Positions 44,534-54,203 of a stretch of 64,000 nt of DNA are shown one piece after another; position 1 is the stretch's first letter, and each line of letters starts with the position of its first letter. Location of the stretch: NCBI GenBank assembly GCA_036260935.1, contig DATALQ010000023.1, forward strand, positions 1 to 64,000. Reading direction: 5' to 3'. Position numbers and translations under genes: made by a program. Below the pieces are notes generated by a model that had not been told where the DNA came from, did no database searches, and saw nothing but the letters and a program-made list of their open reading frames with translations. The stretch is from JAEYOM01 sp036260935. GTDB lineage: Bacteria > Bacillota > Clostridia > Acetivibrionales > DTU013.

Positions 44534-46042
44534 TTAATCCGAAGAAGTACCGTAATAGTTGAAATTGCGGAGATCCGCATAGCCGCCCGCCTCTGTCTCC
44601 GAATAATAGAACAGCCCGATCCTCACGCCTATAAACAAGTCGAGTGTAAATCTCAGCTGTTGCTCCCGTCCGATCCTTCTCCATTCGGCACCATCCTCCG
44701 AAATGTGGAAGGAGGCTATATCTCTGCTGTTTTCAAAGTCGAAGGCAATTTTGAGAAATATGCGCTTTCCGGTGAACCGGGCTTCATATTCAGCTGTCTG
44801 CCTGCCGGCGGCGTTTTTCCCGCATACCAGAACACTGCTTTCGCCTTTACTGTCAAGCTTTACTCCCACTGTTCCGTAATTGCCCTGAAATGCGACAAGT
44901 CCAGCATAATCCCCGGCCTTCATGCCTTCCGTATCCAATTCGACCGTAAAAGCGCAGGCGGGACCGCTCGTCCTCTGAGTCAGTATGCTCCTGGCCGAAA
45001 GTATATCGTTGGCCGTGGATTTGGTATGCAGTCTCAAAAAGCCGGGACGTTCGGTGAAAGACCAGCCGCCCGGTACCGGATTGTGATTCCACTCCCACCG
45101 CAGATCCAGCACATCCTCCCGATGATCGAAGGAATCGCTGATTATCAGAGGCTTGGCGGCGTACTCCGGAAAAGGAACTTCAAATCTTTCAGGTACCTTC
45201 CCGTTATGTCCGATCACAGGCCAGTCATTCTCCCAGGCCACTGGTATAAGATAGGGAATCCTGCCGACAGCCCCGTGGTCCTGGAACAAAACAGCATACC
45301 ATTCGCCGTCAGGGGTATCGATCAGGGCGCCCTGCGCTATTCCCATATTCTGATATCCCATATCGTCATCGAGCAGAACCTTCCATTCATATTCCCCCTG
45401 CAGTTCCTTCGAACGGCAGCAAACGACGCGCCGTCTTCCATGCCCGTCTTTTGGCCAATCGATGAACAGCAGATAATAATACCCTTTCAGTTTGTAAGCC
45501 CTGCAGCCTTCGCAGCGCAGCCGCATATTATCGGAGGGCGTACTGAAAAGTATCCTGTTGACGCCGCCCTCCTTAATGCCGGACAAATCGTCCTTCAGTT
45601 CGACAATACCGATATCTCCGTTCCCGTAAACAAGGTAGGCTCTATCGTCGTCAAACAGGAAGGACATGTCATGGTATACATCCTCCAGCACATACCTGTT
45701 CCAGCCGCTTTTTTCGATATCATCGGTATGGTAGATGTAAGTTCTCTTCATGTCGTGGCAAACAAAGCATGCATAATATTTGCCGCGGTAATATTTGAGG
45801 CTGGTAGCCCACTGACCCTTTCCATATGCATGTTTACCGTTTTCCAACCGATATATGTCGTTATCTTCTATGCAGTTGAATATATAGGAAACTATTTCCC
45901 AATGTACAAGATCCCTTGATTTTAGTATAGGGCCTCCCGGCATTACGAACATAGTCGTCGAAACCATGTAATAAGTATCGCCGACCCGTAATATGTCGGG
46001 ATCCGGCATATCTGCCCAAATAATAGGGTTTTTCACCAGCAT
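44534..46042 (-). CDS. GH43 glycosidase with C-terminal beta-sandwich
   Basis: 502 residues. N-terminal five-bladed propeller begins with ADMPDPDILRVGDTYY, whose PDPD aspartate is the general base. YHDMSFLFDDDRAYLVYG and the RCEGCRAYKLKGYYY strand follow. A C-terminal beta-sandwich from ~300 (DSFDHREDVLDLRWEWNHNP, FSARSILTQ-type elements) resembles the GH43 C2 domain. No signal peptide. Most likely beta-xylosidase or alpha-L-arabinofuranosidase. Confidence 0.92.
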   Translation of the reverse strand: MLVKNPIIWADMPDPDILRVGDTYYMVSTTMFVMPGGPILKSRDLVHWEIVSYIFNCIEDNDIYRLENGKHAYGKGQWATSLKYYRGKYYACFVCHDMKRTYIYHTDDIEKSGWNRYVLEDVYHDMSFLFDDDRAYLVYGNGDIGIVELKDDLSGIKEGGVNRILFSTPSDNMRLRCEGCRAYKLKGYYYLLFIDWPKDGHGRRRVVCCRSKELQGEYEWKVLLDDDMGYQNMGIAQGALIDTPDGEWYAVLFQDHGAVGRIPYLIPVAWENDWPVIGHNGKVPERFEVPFPEYAAKPLIISDSFDHREDVLDLRWEWNHNPVPGGWSFTERPGFLRLHTKSTANDILSARSILTQRTSGPACAFTVELDTEGMKAGDYAGLVAFQGNYGTVGVKLDSKGESSVLVCGKNAAGRQTAEYEARFTGKRIFLKIAFDFENSRDIASFHISEDGAEWRRIGREQQLRFTLDLFIGVRIGLFYYSETEAGGYADLRNFNYYGTSSD

Positions 46043-46071
46043 ATCGAAGTACCATTTCCTTTCCTTTTTTA

Positions 46072-47610
46072 CTACGCCTTTTTGTTGAAATATTGCCTTA
46101 TCAGGAATTTCATCAGATCGTCCGGCTGTTCCCTGACAAATTCGGCTTTATCCGCGAATTTCATAAGATACGGAGTCTTGGGAGTGTATGGGTCCCAATG
46201 CGGCATATCCTCGCCTGTGGAATCCTTTCCATTGGGATCCCCGGAACGGATAAAATTGGCCCAGTAGTTGCACATCTGGCGGGCAAGGTCGTAATGCTTG
46301 CCTGTAAAAGGCCTCCAGCATTTGGCCAGCGTCTCGAAGAAGAACCAGAGATCTACTGAATGGAACGTTCCCGGGTTATCCCAGCCAGGTATTTCCGCAT
46401 CAAAATCGTAATAATACATAGGAACGTTCGCGCCGGTATCGGCATTGGCCTGTAATGCAACACGGGCCGCATAATCGATACCGCCCACTGAACCCAGCTT
46501 CACTGCCTTGTCAAGGTCGCCCGATTCAGCCTGGCAAATCGTAAGAAATTCTCCGGCATTATCGCCGAACAATTCAACGGCCAGTTCACGGAGTTCATCC
46601 ATACTCCCGACCTTCGGAGAAACGAAAAATTCGGACGAGGTCTTGCCCAAAAGCACCGGTACCATCCAGCGCTTGTTCTCGAGGAACTGGTCAAAAGCGA
46701 CGCCTGTGCTGAACTTGTCGTCAACTATGGTGCCCCAGAGACCCCAGAAGGTCTTTTTCTCATACTCCAGCATCTTGTCCCGGATATATACGGCATCCAG
46801 TTTCCTGGCCTCGGCAAGCGACTTGACCCCCAGGAAATCAAAGAACTTCTTTCCCTCTGGCTCCGCTTCGGCAAGTCCACGCCTTACAAAGGGCAGAATA
46901 TTGTTCGGATAAAGCTTGGTAAATATGCCGCTTTCGACGATAGCCTTCTGAAACAGGCCTTCATTCTGAGGAGAGGTCAGCTGGCTCAAAACACTTCCGC
47001 CGCCTGCCGACTGTCCGCCTATCGTTATATTGTCCGGATCGCCGCCAAAGGCTGCAATATTACGTTTTACCCATCTTGTACCGTACTGCTGGTCGAGGTT
47101 GCCGAAGTTTGCGGGCGCGTCAGGCGCTTCTGCCGTTATGTCGGGGTGGCATAAAAAACCGAAGACATTCAGACGGTAATTGACGGATACGACTACTATG
47201 CCCCTGCGTGCTATACGCTCTCCGTCAAATTCCATCTCGGCCGTGTTTCCTACCTGGAGTCCGCCTCCGAAGTACCAAACGAACACCGGGAGCTTTTCAT
47301 CCGCGCTGCATGCGGGCGTCCATACGTTAAGGTAAAGGCAGTCCTCATCCATTGGGATTTCCGGGTCTACCGCCCATTCTCTGGAGTAGATATCGTTTTT
47401 ATTCAGCCCCGGAATCGCCTGCATCGATATGGGAGCAAAATCAAATGCCATATATGTACCCTCCCAATTTTTCGCAGGCTGGGGAGCGCGCCAGCGATTT
47501 TCGCCCACCGGCGGCGCGGCGAAAGGAATCCCCTTAAAGCTTGTGATGCGGGGATCTGCGGCTTGAATGCCTTGAACCATACCATTTTCCACTTTAACCA
47601 CTCTTAACAT
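46072..47610 (-). CDS. Type-B carboxylesterase
   Basis: 512 residues, alpha/beta hydrolase of the cholinesterase-like family. Nucleophile S201 in GGQSAGGGSV, oxyanion region WYFGGGLQVG, and histidine in GTFHSVDLW near residue 405. The start at 47610 (MLRVVKVENG) has AAGGGAGA nine bases upstream; the longer frame to 47652 is not preferred. No signal peptide. First gene of an operon behind the shared promoter module (47669-47737). Probably de-esterifies imported acylated oligosaccharides (acetyl or feruloyl); the family is broad. Confidence 0.88.
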   Translation of the reverse strand: MLRVVKVENGMVQGIQAADPRITSFKGIPFAAPPVGENRWRAPQPAKNWEGTYMAFDFAPISMQAIPGLNKNDIYSREWAVDPEIPMDEDCLYLNVWTPACSADEKLPVFVWYFGGGLQVGNTAEMEFDGERIARRGIVVVSVNYRLNVFGFLCHPDITAEAPDAPANFGNLDQQYGTRWVKRNIAAFGGDPDNITIGGQSAGGGSVLSQLTSPQNEGLFQKAIVESGIFTKLYPNNILPFVRRGLAEAEPEGKKFFDFLGVKSLAEARKLDAVYIRDKMLEYEKKTFWGLWGTIVDDKFSTGVAFDQFLENKRWMVPVLLGKTSSEFFVSPKVGSMDELRELAVELFGDNAGEFLTICQAESGDLDKAVKLGSVGGIDYAARVALQANADTGANVPMYYYDFDAEIPGWDNPGTFHSVDLWFFFETLAKCWRPFTGKHYDLARQMCNYWANFIRSGDPNGKDSTGEDMPHWDPYTPKTPYLMKFADKAEFVREQPDDLMKFLIRQYFNKKA

Positions 47611-47668
47611 GACCGATTTTCTCCCTTCATTTACTTTTTTTATGATTAACATATGACATACTACATTA

Positions 47669-47737
47669 ATTATAAAAGCAGAGAATTAGCATAACCATTT
47701 GCATGTTTTTACTTCGTTATCATTTCTTTACCTTTTA
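47669..47737 (-). promoter_or_regulatory. Shared promoter/operator module, copy 2 (esterase operon)
   Basis: The minus strand reads AAAAGGTAAAGAAATGATAA, then CGAAGTAAAA, then CATGC and ATGGTTATGC, then TATAAT at 47669-47674, with 32 bases between the GTAAAA block and TATAAT. The 5' part overlaps the last codons and stop of the regulator gene (47728-47737). It closely matches 42471-42540. Two similar GTAAA half-sites lie 19 bases apart. Confidence 0.7.
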
Positions 47738-49425
47738 GCTATCGCATCATGGTATTCCTGCGGTGAACTTCCCGTGGCTTTTTTGAAAAAACGTGTGAAT
47801 GAGGCGGCTGTTTCATATCCAACCATTTTGGCAACCTCGTTTATCTTTATATTATCTTTTTCAAGCATTTCCTTAGCCTTTTTAATCCGGGCATTATCAA
47901 TAAATTCAGAAAGATTTATCCCCATGGCCTGTTTGTAAAAACGCGAAAGATAGGAGGGATTGAGGTAAACCTGCTCTGCCAGCCTGACCAGGGACAGGTC
48001 TTCATTCAGATGAGTTTCCACAAAATTTTGTATATACTCTATCGCATTGTCCGTCCTTCTTTTCTGATCCTCGCTGCGGAGCTTGAAGATTATCTCGGAA
48101 AGCTCATAAAGATACTTTACAGCTTCCTCCCACGTATCGTACTTGTCGACATTCCTGAGCTTACTCAGACTTATGCGGAAGTCCGCCTTTCTCGAGAGCT
48201 TCCAGCGGTTGATGCAGGACAGCAGTACCATGGAAACCTTGAAATAAGCCTCCAACGCAAGATTGTTGTTCATGCATCTGATAGATTTCAAAGGCTCTGT
48301 CAATTCGGACAAGGCAAGAAAGTATTTTTCACTTTGTCCCGATTCCAGGTATGACTCGATCACTTCGAGGTTTTTCTGCCTCAGCCTGAGTTCAAGACCT
48401 TCAGGATCGTCCTCATGTTCCGGCAGCTCTACTACAGGATCGTTGTTCAATATATTGTTCTTAAACTCATTATCAATCAAAAACATTTCTATTCCCGAGC
48501 CTACACGGTAATTCAACAGCTCGGAAAGCGAATAGTATTTCCGTGAAACCTCATCCCACCCGCAGGGCTCTCCGCTTAATGCAAAGCTTATGGATAAGCC
48601 GATTGATTCCCTGCAGACATTCTGGATCATCTCGAGCGTTCCCTTCAGGAACGAACTGGCCTTATCAAAACGAACGGCTGTATCTACCTGTCCTGTAGTC
48701 AGCTGAAGTTTCGGCTGAATAAAAATAACAAATCGGTAATCTTCGTCCGTTACATTGACGTTTCTTACGTTGGTATTCAGGTATTGGTCTACAAGCAGCT
48801 TGACTGAATACAAGCTTTGTATCTTGTCCCAGTAGGAGCTTTGCTGCGGCATGCTGTCTATCTGCCCCAAAAGCAGGATTACCGGCAGCTCTGGAGACAT
48901 CGGCACCGAAAGCTTCTCAAACTGGGATTTGTCTACCTTGAGCGCAGAATCCTCATGCAGCAGATGGAGAAAATAATCTTTCTGGAACAGTTCCAGCGCC
49001 ATATTCATCTGTTCCTTCGCTTCATGAATAAGGTTTTCTGTCTTGATCCCCTTCTGAATTTCCTTTATGGCATTCTCAACAGCTTCGATCACCTTGTCGT
49101 TGTCTTCCGTCTTCAGAATATAGCTGACCCCGTTGTGTTTAATTGCCTTATACACATATTCAAACTCATTGTAACCGGTAAGGAAAATAACCTTGCATTG
49201 CGGCCAGCTGGCAAATATCTTCTCCATCAACTGAAGGCCGTCTATCTCCGGCATCCTGATGTCTGTCAGTACAATGTCGATACGTGTTCTGTTGAGCCAA
49301 TCCATCGCCTCTTCTCCGGAATAAGCCTTGTAAACGTCCAGATCAAGGTGTTTCAGGCTGTTGAATATTTCATACAAGCCATTAACTATTATCTCTTCAT
49401 CATCTACGATCAACAGTCTGTACAT
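47728..49425 (-). CDS. YesN-type response regulator, AraC-family DNA-binding
   Basis: 565 residues: receiver domain (D8-D9, phospho-acceptor D55 in IVLTDIRMP, conserved K in YILKTED), long central linker, C-terminal AraC double HTH (LAEQVYLNPSYLSRFYKQ and EVAKMVGYETAASFTRFF). The start at 49425 (MYRLLIVDD) has GGGGGTGAAGG upstream and overlaps the kinase gene by 26 bases. It is the probable activator of the two shared-module promoters. Confidence 0.93.
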   Translation of the reverse strand: MYRLLIVDDEEIIVNGLYEIFNSLKHLDLDVYKAYSGEEAMDWLNRTRIDIVLTDIRMPEIDGLQLMEKIFASWPQCKVIFLTGYNEFEYVYKAIKHNGVSYILKTEDNDKVIEAVENAIKEIQKGIKTENLIHEAKEQMNMALELFQKDYFLHLLHEDSALKVDKSQFEKLSVPMSPELPVILLLGQIDSMPQQSSYWDKIQSLYSVKLLVDQYLNTNVRNVNVTDEDYRFVIFIQPKLQLTTGQVDTAVRFDKASSFLKGTLEMIQNVCRESIGLSISFALSGEPCGWDEVSRKYYSLSELLNYRVGSGIEMFLIDNEFKNNILNNDPVVELPEHEDDPEGLELRLRQKNLEVIESYLESGQSEKYFLALSELTEPLKSIRCMNNNLALEAYFKVSMVLLSCINRWKLSRKADFRISLSKLRNVDKYDTWEEAVKYLYELSEIIFKLRSEDQKRRTDNAIEYIQNFVETHLNEDLSLVRLAEQVYLNPSYLSRFYKQAMGINLSEFIDNARIKKAKEMLEKDNIKINEVAKMVGYETAASFTRFFKKATGSSPQEYHDAIAKR

Positions 49426-51160
49426 TACCTTCACCCCCCTGCAGTCTGATCCCAAGGCTGGCCTTCAGCCCGCCCAGTTCGCTTCTGGACAGTTTGAGCC
49501 CGCTTTCTTCACCGAATACCAGCCTGATGCGCCGATGTATGTTTATTATACCCGTTGTTTCGAGACCTTCTCCGTCGGATTCCAGTGATTTCTGCAATTC
49601 GGCAAGCCCTGTATCCGTTATGGTATCTCCATTATCTTCTACAATAATGTCCAGTTCATTTTCCAGTTCTTCAAAACTTACTGAAACTATCCCGCTGTTT
49701 CTTTTATTCTCAATCCCGTGTTCAAAAGCATTTTCTATGAGCGGCTGAATTATAAGCCTCGGAACGCTTAATTTAAAGTATTTCTCAGGGCATTCCCCAA
49801 ATTGGATCTGAAGCCTTTTGGAAAACCTCATCTGTTGAATATCCGTATACACTTTGGCGTGCTTTATCTCTTCCTCCAGCGGAATGTAGTCCGAAGAGCT
49901 TCGGGTAACAAATCGGAAATATTCTCCAAGATGCTTTGTAAAAGGTATCAGGTTTTCATCGCCGATCGTGGCCATCGTGTTTATCATAAAAAAGCTGTTG
50001 TATAGGAAGTGCGGATTGATCTGAGACTGCAGATGCTTCAGTTCGGCCCTCTGCATCAAAATCTTCTGGTTATATACCTGGTTTATCAACATTTTTAGGT
50101 TCTTTACCATTTCATTGAAGCGTTTATACAGATACCCGAACTCATCCTTGGAATCATGGCTGATAGATACCTGCAGATCTCCGCTTTCTACTCTGCGGAA
50201 GGATTCAACGAGCTGGAGGAGCGGCTTGTGCATAAACTTGTAGGTCGAATATGAGAATATGACAATGATTGATAAGGCGGCAACAGTGAAGACCCAGGCC
50301 CATGCATTAAAATTCTGCAGGGGCTTCAGGATGATTCCCTCCGGGATATATCTCAACAAAACCATGTCCAGATATTCGGATCTGGCGTAAACTAAATAAT
50401 AACCCTTGTTATGGATTTTGATAAAATCCATGCCGCTGTCGCTATCTTCCAATTTGCTGGCAAAATTCATTACCGAGGGGATATTGCCCGCGTCCGACTG
50501 GTTTATAATGACATCTTTGTTAAGCATGCTGATCAGGAACGAACCGCTATGCTCATATGTATTGAATTGGGACAGGGCCTGCTGCAGTGCAGCCTTGTTC
50601 AGTTCTATATCTATCATGTATGAGGACGCGTCGGCCCCGGGCTCCTGCAGAGTACTGAGGTACAGTCCTCCCTTATAGTTGATTATCTGCGCTCCCCTGA
50701 TCCCAGCCGGAACTCTAATGTTATGGAACTTTTCCAGGTCGATGGCATCGACGCCGGTATTGGAGGAAATCGTCCTATTTATCGGAAGTATATGAACGCT
50801 GACATCACTTATATATATACTGCTGTTTCTGATCATCGCGAGCTTCTGCTGAAGCTGCCGCATACAGTCTATCTGCTCGTACGTGTCCATTATCGGCCAT
50901 CTCACGGCAAGCTTATTAAGATTCTCATCGTTGAGGCAGTCATACTGAAGAATCTTGATTCTCTCAATTTCTTTTTCCAGCCCCTGCAAATAAAAGGATA
51001 CCTGCGCCGTAGTGGAATTGGTGATCTCATCCTTTACAGTGTGCAGACCCCAGTAATACATATATATGCCCAGTACGTAAATAGGAATAATGATGACGAG
51101 AAAGGTGATGACCAATCGGCTGAAAATGCTGTTATTCAATTGCAGCTTACCTATCTTCAA
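49400..51160 (-). CDS. YesM-type sensor histidine kinase
   Basis: 586 residues. TM at about 12-34, extracytoplasmic Cache-like sensor region to ~280, TM at about 285-308, HAMP, His_kinase with INPHFLYNSF (H384), and HATPase_c with PLIENAFEHG. The start is a TTG at 51160 with GAGGTG eight bases upstream. Partner of the overlapping regulator gene. The operon order here is HK-RR, opposite to the RR-HK order at 1608-5044. Confidence 0.92.
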   Translation of the reverse strand: MKIGKLQLNNSIFSRLVITFLVIIIPIYVLGIYMYYWGLHTVKDEITNSTTAQVSFYLQGLEKEIERIKILQYDCLNDENLNKLAVRWPIMDTYEQIDCMRQLQQKLAMIRNSSIYISDVSVHILPINRTISSNTGVDAIDLEKFHNIRVPAGIRGAQIINYKGGLYLSTLQEPGADASSYMIDIELNKAALQQALSQFNTYEHSGSFLISMLNKDVIINQSDAGNIPSVMNFASKLEDSDSGMDFIKIHNKGYYLVYARSEYLDMVLLRYIPEGIILKPLQNFNAWAWVFTVAALSIIVIFSYSTYKFMHKPLLQLVESFRRVESGDLQVSISHDSKDEFGYLYKRFNEMVKNLKMLINQVYNQKILMQRAELKHLQSQINPHFLYNSFFMINTMATIGDENLIPFTKHLGEYFRFVTRSSSDYIPLEEEIKHAKVYTDIQQMRFSKRLQIQFGECPEKYFKLSVPRLIIQPLIENAFEHGIENKRNSGIVSVSFEELENELDIIVEDNGDTITDTGLAELQKSLESDGEGLETTGIINIHRRIRLVFGEESGLKLSRSELGGLKASLGIRLQGGEGNVQTVDRR

Positions 51161-51229
51161 GATCCTGTCACCTCACCGGTTACCTTATTACATACAAAAA
51201 TGCGTCAATACTTCTATCGATATGCGGCC

Positions 51230-52099
51230 TCATTGCCCAAATACTGGCGGCGATCTTCTTTCTACCAGGAAATCCCTGACTCTGTTCGTTTCCCGTTTGT
51301 CGCATTGAAAATCCAATGCGTAGGCTACTTCTGTCTCCAATTCATCAAAGTAGTCATACATGAGAAATAGTTTGTCCCATATATCTTCATACCGTCCGCT
51401 CGGGAATATTCCCTGCACACGGCTCATCTCACCAGCTGTGAGAAACCTTTTCAAATATTTGCCGTGAGCTCCCGTACTCACGCTGAACTCATGCTTTACG
51501 CCGATCTTCCAGTTCAGCATTTTCATGAACATTTCAGCTAACGGAACCTCATAAATATATCTGGCATAATAAAATTCATCTCTGCATAACCCTTTTGTTA
51601 CGTAAATCGAAAGCCACCTGAACTCGTTACAGGTATTTTGAAATTCCATGCCCGACGGCGGCTTGATATGGAAGGCCTCTTCGCTGTCTATCGGAACCAG
51701 TTCGCTGAAATTGTCCTTGTTCAGCAGAACAAGCCTGGGCTCGGTATTGCGCTTTTCCTTATCGATATTTCGCACGTCGACAACAGTCAGATCTATCCTG
51801 TTCCCGTCCGCAAACTGCATCAAATATGCAAAGGAATCATGGCCGCCGTAATCGTAAGGATGCTTGTACCAATCAGCCGGATACTGTACTATCAGGATGT
51901 CTCCGAAATAGTTCACCCAGCTTTTGTCCCTTGTAAATTCGCGCACATCCTTAACGATATAAACAATATCGAAATCGCTGTACTTGTCATGTACGGCATT
52001 TTTATTCGCTCTCGAACCGTCCATGGTGACAGCCCGGATTCTCTCATCCTCCACAGCCTTTTTCATGATCAGTTTCAGCATTTCGGCTTCTGTACGCAT
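51230..52099 (-). CDS. ANT(6)-type aminoglycoside 6-adenylyltransferase-like protein
   Basis: 289 residues. Nucleotidyltransferase core GSRANKNAVHDKYSDFDIVYIVKD (Gly-Ser plus the Asp pair that binds metal) is the hallmark of streptomycin 6-adenylyltransferases; the C-terminal helical region with W/Y/F residues also fits. Its start lies directly after the GH31 stop with no gap. Chromosomal members of this family are common in Firmicutes and are not always resistance genes, so activity on streptomycin is not certain. Its place inside a sugar-regulated unit is unusual. Confidence 0.82.
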   Translation of the reverse strand: MRTEAEMLKLIMKKAVEDERIRAVTMDGSRANKNAVHDKYSDFDIVYIVKDVREFTRDKSWVNYFGDILIVQYPADWYKHPYDYGGHDSFAYLMQFADGNRIDLTVVDVRNIDKEKRNTEPRLVLLNKDNFSELVPIDSEEAFHIKPPSGMEFQNTCNEFRWLSIYVTKGLCRDEFYYARYIYEVPLAEMFMKMLNWKIGVKHEFSVSTGAHGKYLKRFLTAGEMSRVQGIFPSGRYEDIWDKLFLMYDYFDELETEVAYALDFQCDKRETNRVRDFLVERRSPPVFGQ

Positions 52100-54106
52100 T
52101 CAAACACCCCGCACGGAATCGATCCATTCCTTGTGCCTTCCATCCCTCAGGAAGACAGGAATGATATCGATAGGCGCGTCGACATGCACAACCCGGCCTC
52201 CCTTGAAGGTTTCACCGCTCCAAAGGCTGGTCCATTCCGAACCCGTGGGGAGGTAAACATCCCTCGAAGTCATATCTTCATATGTGACAGGCGCAACCAG
52301 CAGATCGCCCCCGAACATATATTGATCCTTCAAAGTCCAGCAAGGCTCGTCTTCAGGAAATTCATAGAACATGGTTCTGATAACAGGGGTGCCTTTTTCG
52401 TGGGCCTGCCTCATCAATTCGCGAGTATACGGGCGCATGGTTTCCCTAAGCTTCATATACCTTGCAAGTATGCCGTAGGCTTCTTCTCCAAAGCTCCACA
52501 CTTCGTTGTCGCAGCCCGTAAACAACGCGGAACTGCCGTCCTTTTTGTAAAGCTTGGTACCGGGCTGCCTGTCCCCGTGCAGGCGCATGACCGGGCTAAA
52601 GGTGCCGTACTGGAACCAGCGCACAAGCAGTTGCCTGAATCTTTCATCCTCCGGGTACCCCCCGTGAAAACCTCCTATGTCCGTTGTCCACCACGGAATA
52701 CCGCACAGTCCCATTTGGAGCCCTGCACATATCTGTTTCCTGAAATCCTCATAGGAGCAAAATATATCCCCGGACCAGACAAGTGCGCCATACCGCTGGC
52801 TTCCAAGCCATGCGCACCTGACGAGGTTTACGGCATTCAGCTGTCCCTCGGCTTCCATTCCTTCGTAAAAGGTCCTGGAAAACAGCTGAGGGTAGATATT
52901 GCCTATCTGAACATTGGGCCCGGCATGGTAGCGATAGTTTTCAAAGTCGTAAACATTGTATTCCGGTTCTGCTTCGTCCAGCCAGAATATTTTTATACCG
53001 TAATCGTAATAATTCTTTTTGCACTTCTCCCAAACGTATTTTCTTGCAGCCGGGTTGGTTGCGTCATAGAAATTGCTGAAGCCGCCGAAAAGCATGCTTA
53101 TGTTGACTCCCATTTCAGGCTTGACCAGCAGGTTCTTTTGCCGCATTTCGTTGTAATTCTCGCTTTCGAGGTCGATCTGCGGCCAGACGGACACCATCAG
53201 TTCAATTCCCATTTCCTTAAGCTCGTCGACCATTGCCTTGGGATCCGGGAAGAATTCCTCGTCAAATCTGAAATCACCCATTTTGGGCCAGTGGAAAAAG
53301 TCGCATACGATAACGTCTATTGGCAGGTTCCTGCGTTTGTATTCCCTTGCGACTTCAAGCAGCTGTTCCTGGTTGTAATACCGGAGCTTGCACTGCCAGA
53401 ACCCGAGGCCGTATTCAGGCATCATAGGCACCTTTCCGGTAACGCCGGCGAAGGCCTCCTCTATTTCGGCAGGCGTGTCACCGGCGGTTATCCAGTAATC
53501 CAGCTGTTTCGTACTCTCCGCATGCCATTCGGTCCTGTTTTTATTGAAGCTGGCTCTTCCCACTGCCGGATTGTGCCACATAAAGCCGTATCCAAGGCTT
53601 GAAAGTACAAAAGGAACACTGGCCTGCGAGTTCCTGTGTGCCAGTTCGAAGCTGCAATTCTTGATATCCATTATTTCCTGCTGATACTGCCCCATACCGT
53701 AAAGCTTTTCGTTTTCATTCGATTCAAAGGAAGCCGTCAGCCGGAAATCCCCGCCTATTATCGGTTTGAATTTGCGGGCTTGCAGGCTGAGCGCCCCGTG
53801 GTTGCCAAGTTCCTGAAGCAGCAGCTTGCCGCTTTGATTGTAATAGCTTATACGACAGCCCTTAGTCCAGGCTATTTCTTCCAGTACAGCTTTGATTTTT
53901 CCGTTTGTGATCGAAGCTGTTTTCTCCCTTATTTCAATTTGTGCATCGCAATAATCTGCTGGCAAAAGAGCGAAATCAGTATCCAGTATTTCTCCCATCA
54001 TAACCGAACGCACCCTGAGGCTGTTCCCGCTCCAGGGTTCTATCACAAGCCTTTCCCCATTGTAACTCCAGACAAGCTTGTTTCCTTCCGCATGATAAAT
54101 TTCCAT
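52100..54106 (-). CDS. GH31 glycosidase (second copy, YicI-like)
   Basis: 668 residues, GH31 with nucleophile D377 in FWLDEAEPEY, VCDFFHWPKMGDF on the barrel and a proximal C-terminal sheet. It is shorter than the copy at 23243-25669. The start at 54106 (MEIYHAEG) has GGAGG seven bases upstream; the TTG two codons earlier is not needed. No signal peptide. First gene of the unit that includes the second two-component system. Probable alpha-xylosidase or alpha-glucosidase. Confidence 0.92.
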   Translation of the reverse strand: MEIYHAEGNKLVWSYNGERLVIEPWSGNSLRVRSVMMGEILDTDFALLPADYCDAQIEIREKTASITNGKIKAVLEEIAWTKGCRISYYNQSGKLLLQELGNHGALSLQARKFKPIIGGDFRLTASFESNENEKLYGMGQYQQEIMDIKNCSFELAHRNSQASVPFVLSSLGYGFMWHNPAVGRASFNKNRTEWHAESTKQLDYWITAGDTPAEIEEAFAGVTGKVPMMPEYGLGFWQCKLRYYNQEQLLEVAREYKRRNLPIDVIVCDFFHWPKMGDFRFDEEFFPDPKAMVDELKEMGIELMVSVWPQIDLESENYNEMRQKNLLVKPEMGVNISMLFGGFSNFYDATNPAARKYVWEKCKKNYYDYGIKIFWLDEAEPEYNVYDFENYRYHAGPNVQIGNIYPQLFSRTFYEGMEAEGQLNAVNLVRCAWLGSQRYGALVWSGDIFCSYEDFRKQICAGLQMGLCGIPWWTTDIGGFHGGYPEDERFRQLLVRWFQYGTFSPVMRLHGDRQPGTKLYKKDGSSALFTGCDNEVWSFGEEAYGILARYMKLRETMRPYTRELMRQAHEKGTPVIRTMFYEFPEDEPCWTLKDQYMFGGDLLVAPVTYEDMTSRDVYLPTGSEWTSLWSGETFKGGRVVHVDAPIDIIPVFLRDGRHKEWIDSVRGV

Positions 54107-54169
54107 ACTCAATCCTCCGTTATTGATAATGAATAATCTCTTGGTCCATACTGCTCAATTGCCTTTATA

Positions 54170-54199
54170 GTATTATGCTTAATAAACGATCTTTAGCAA
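54170..54199 (-). promoter_or_regulatory. Promoter upstream of the GH31-kinase unit
   Basis: Minus strand TTGCTA (54194-54199), 18-base spacer, TAATAC (54170-54175), 64 bases before the GH31 ATG. Moderate match to a housekeeping promoter. Confidence 0.4.
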
Positions 54200-54203
54200 T
54201 ATA

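Noticed and set aside
51638..53602. Very long plus-strand open frame opposite ANT(6) and GH31
   Set aside because: Crosses two convincing minus-strand genes, has no family features and no ribosome site; a codon-usage shadow.
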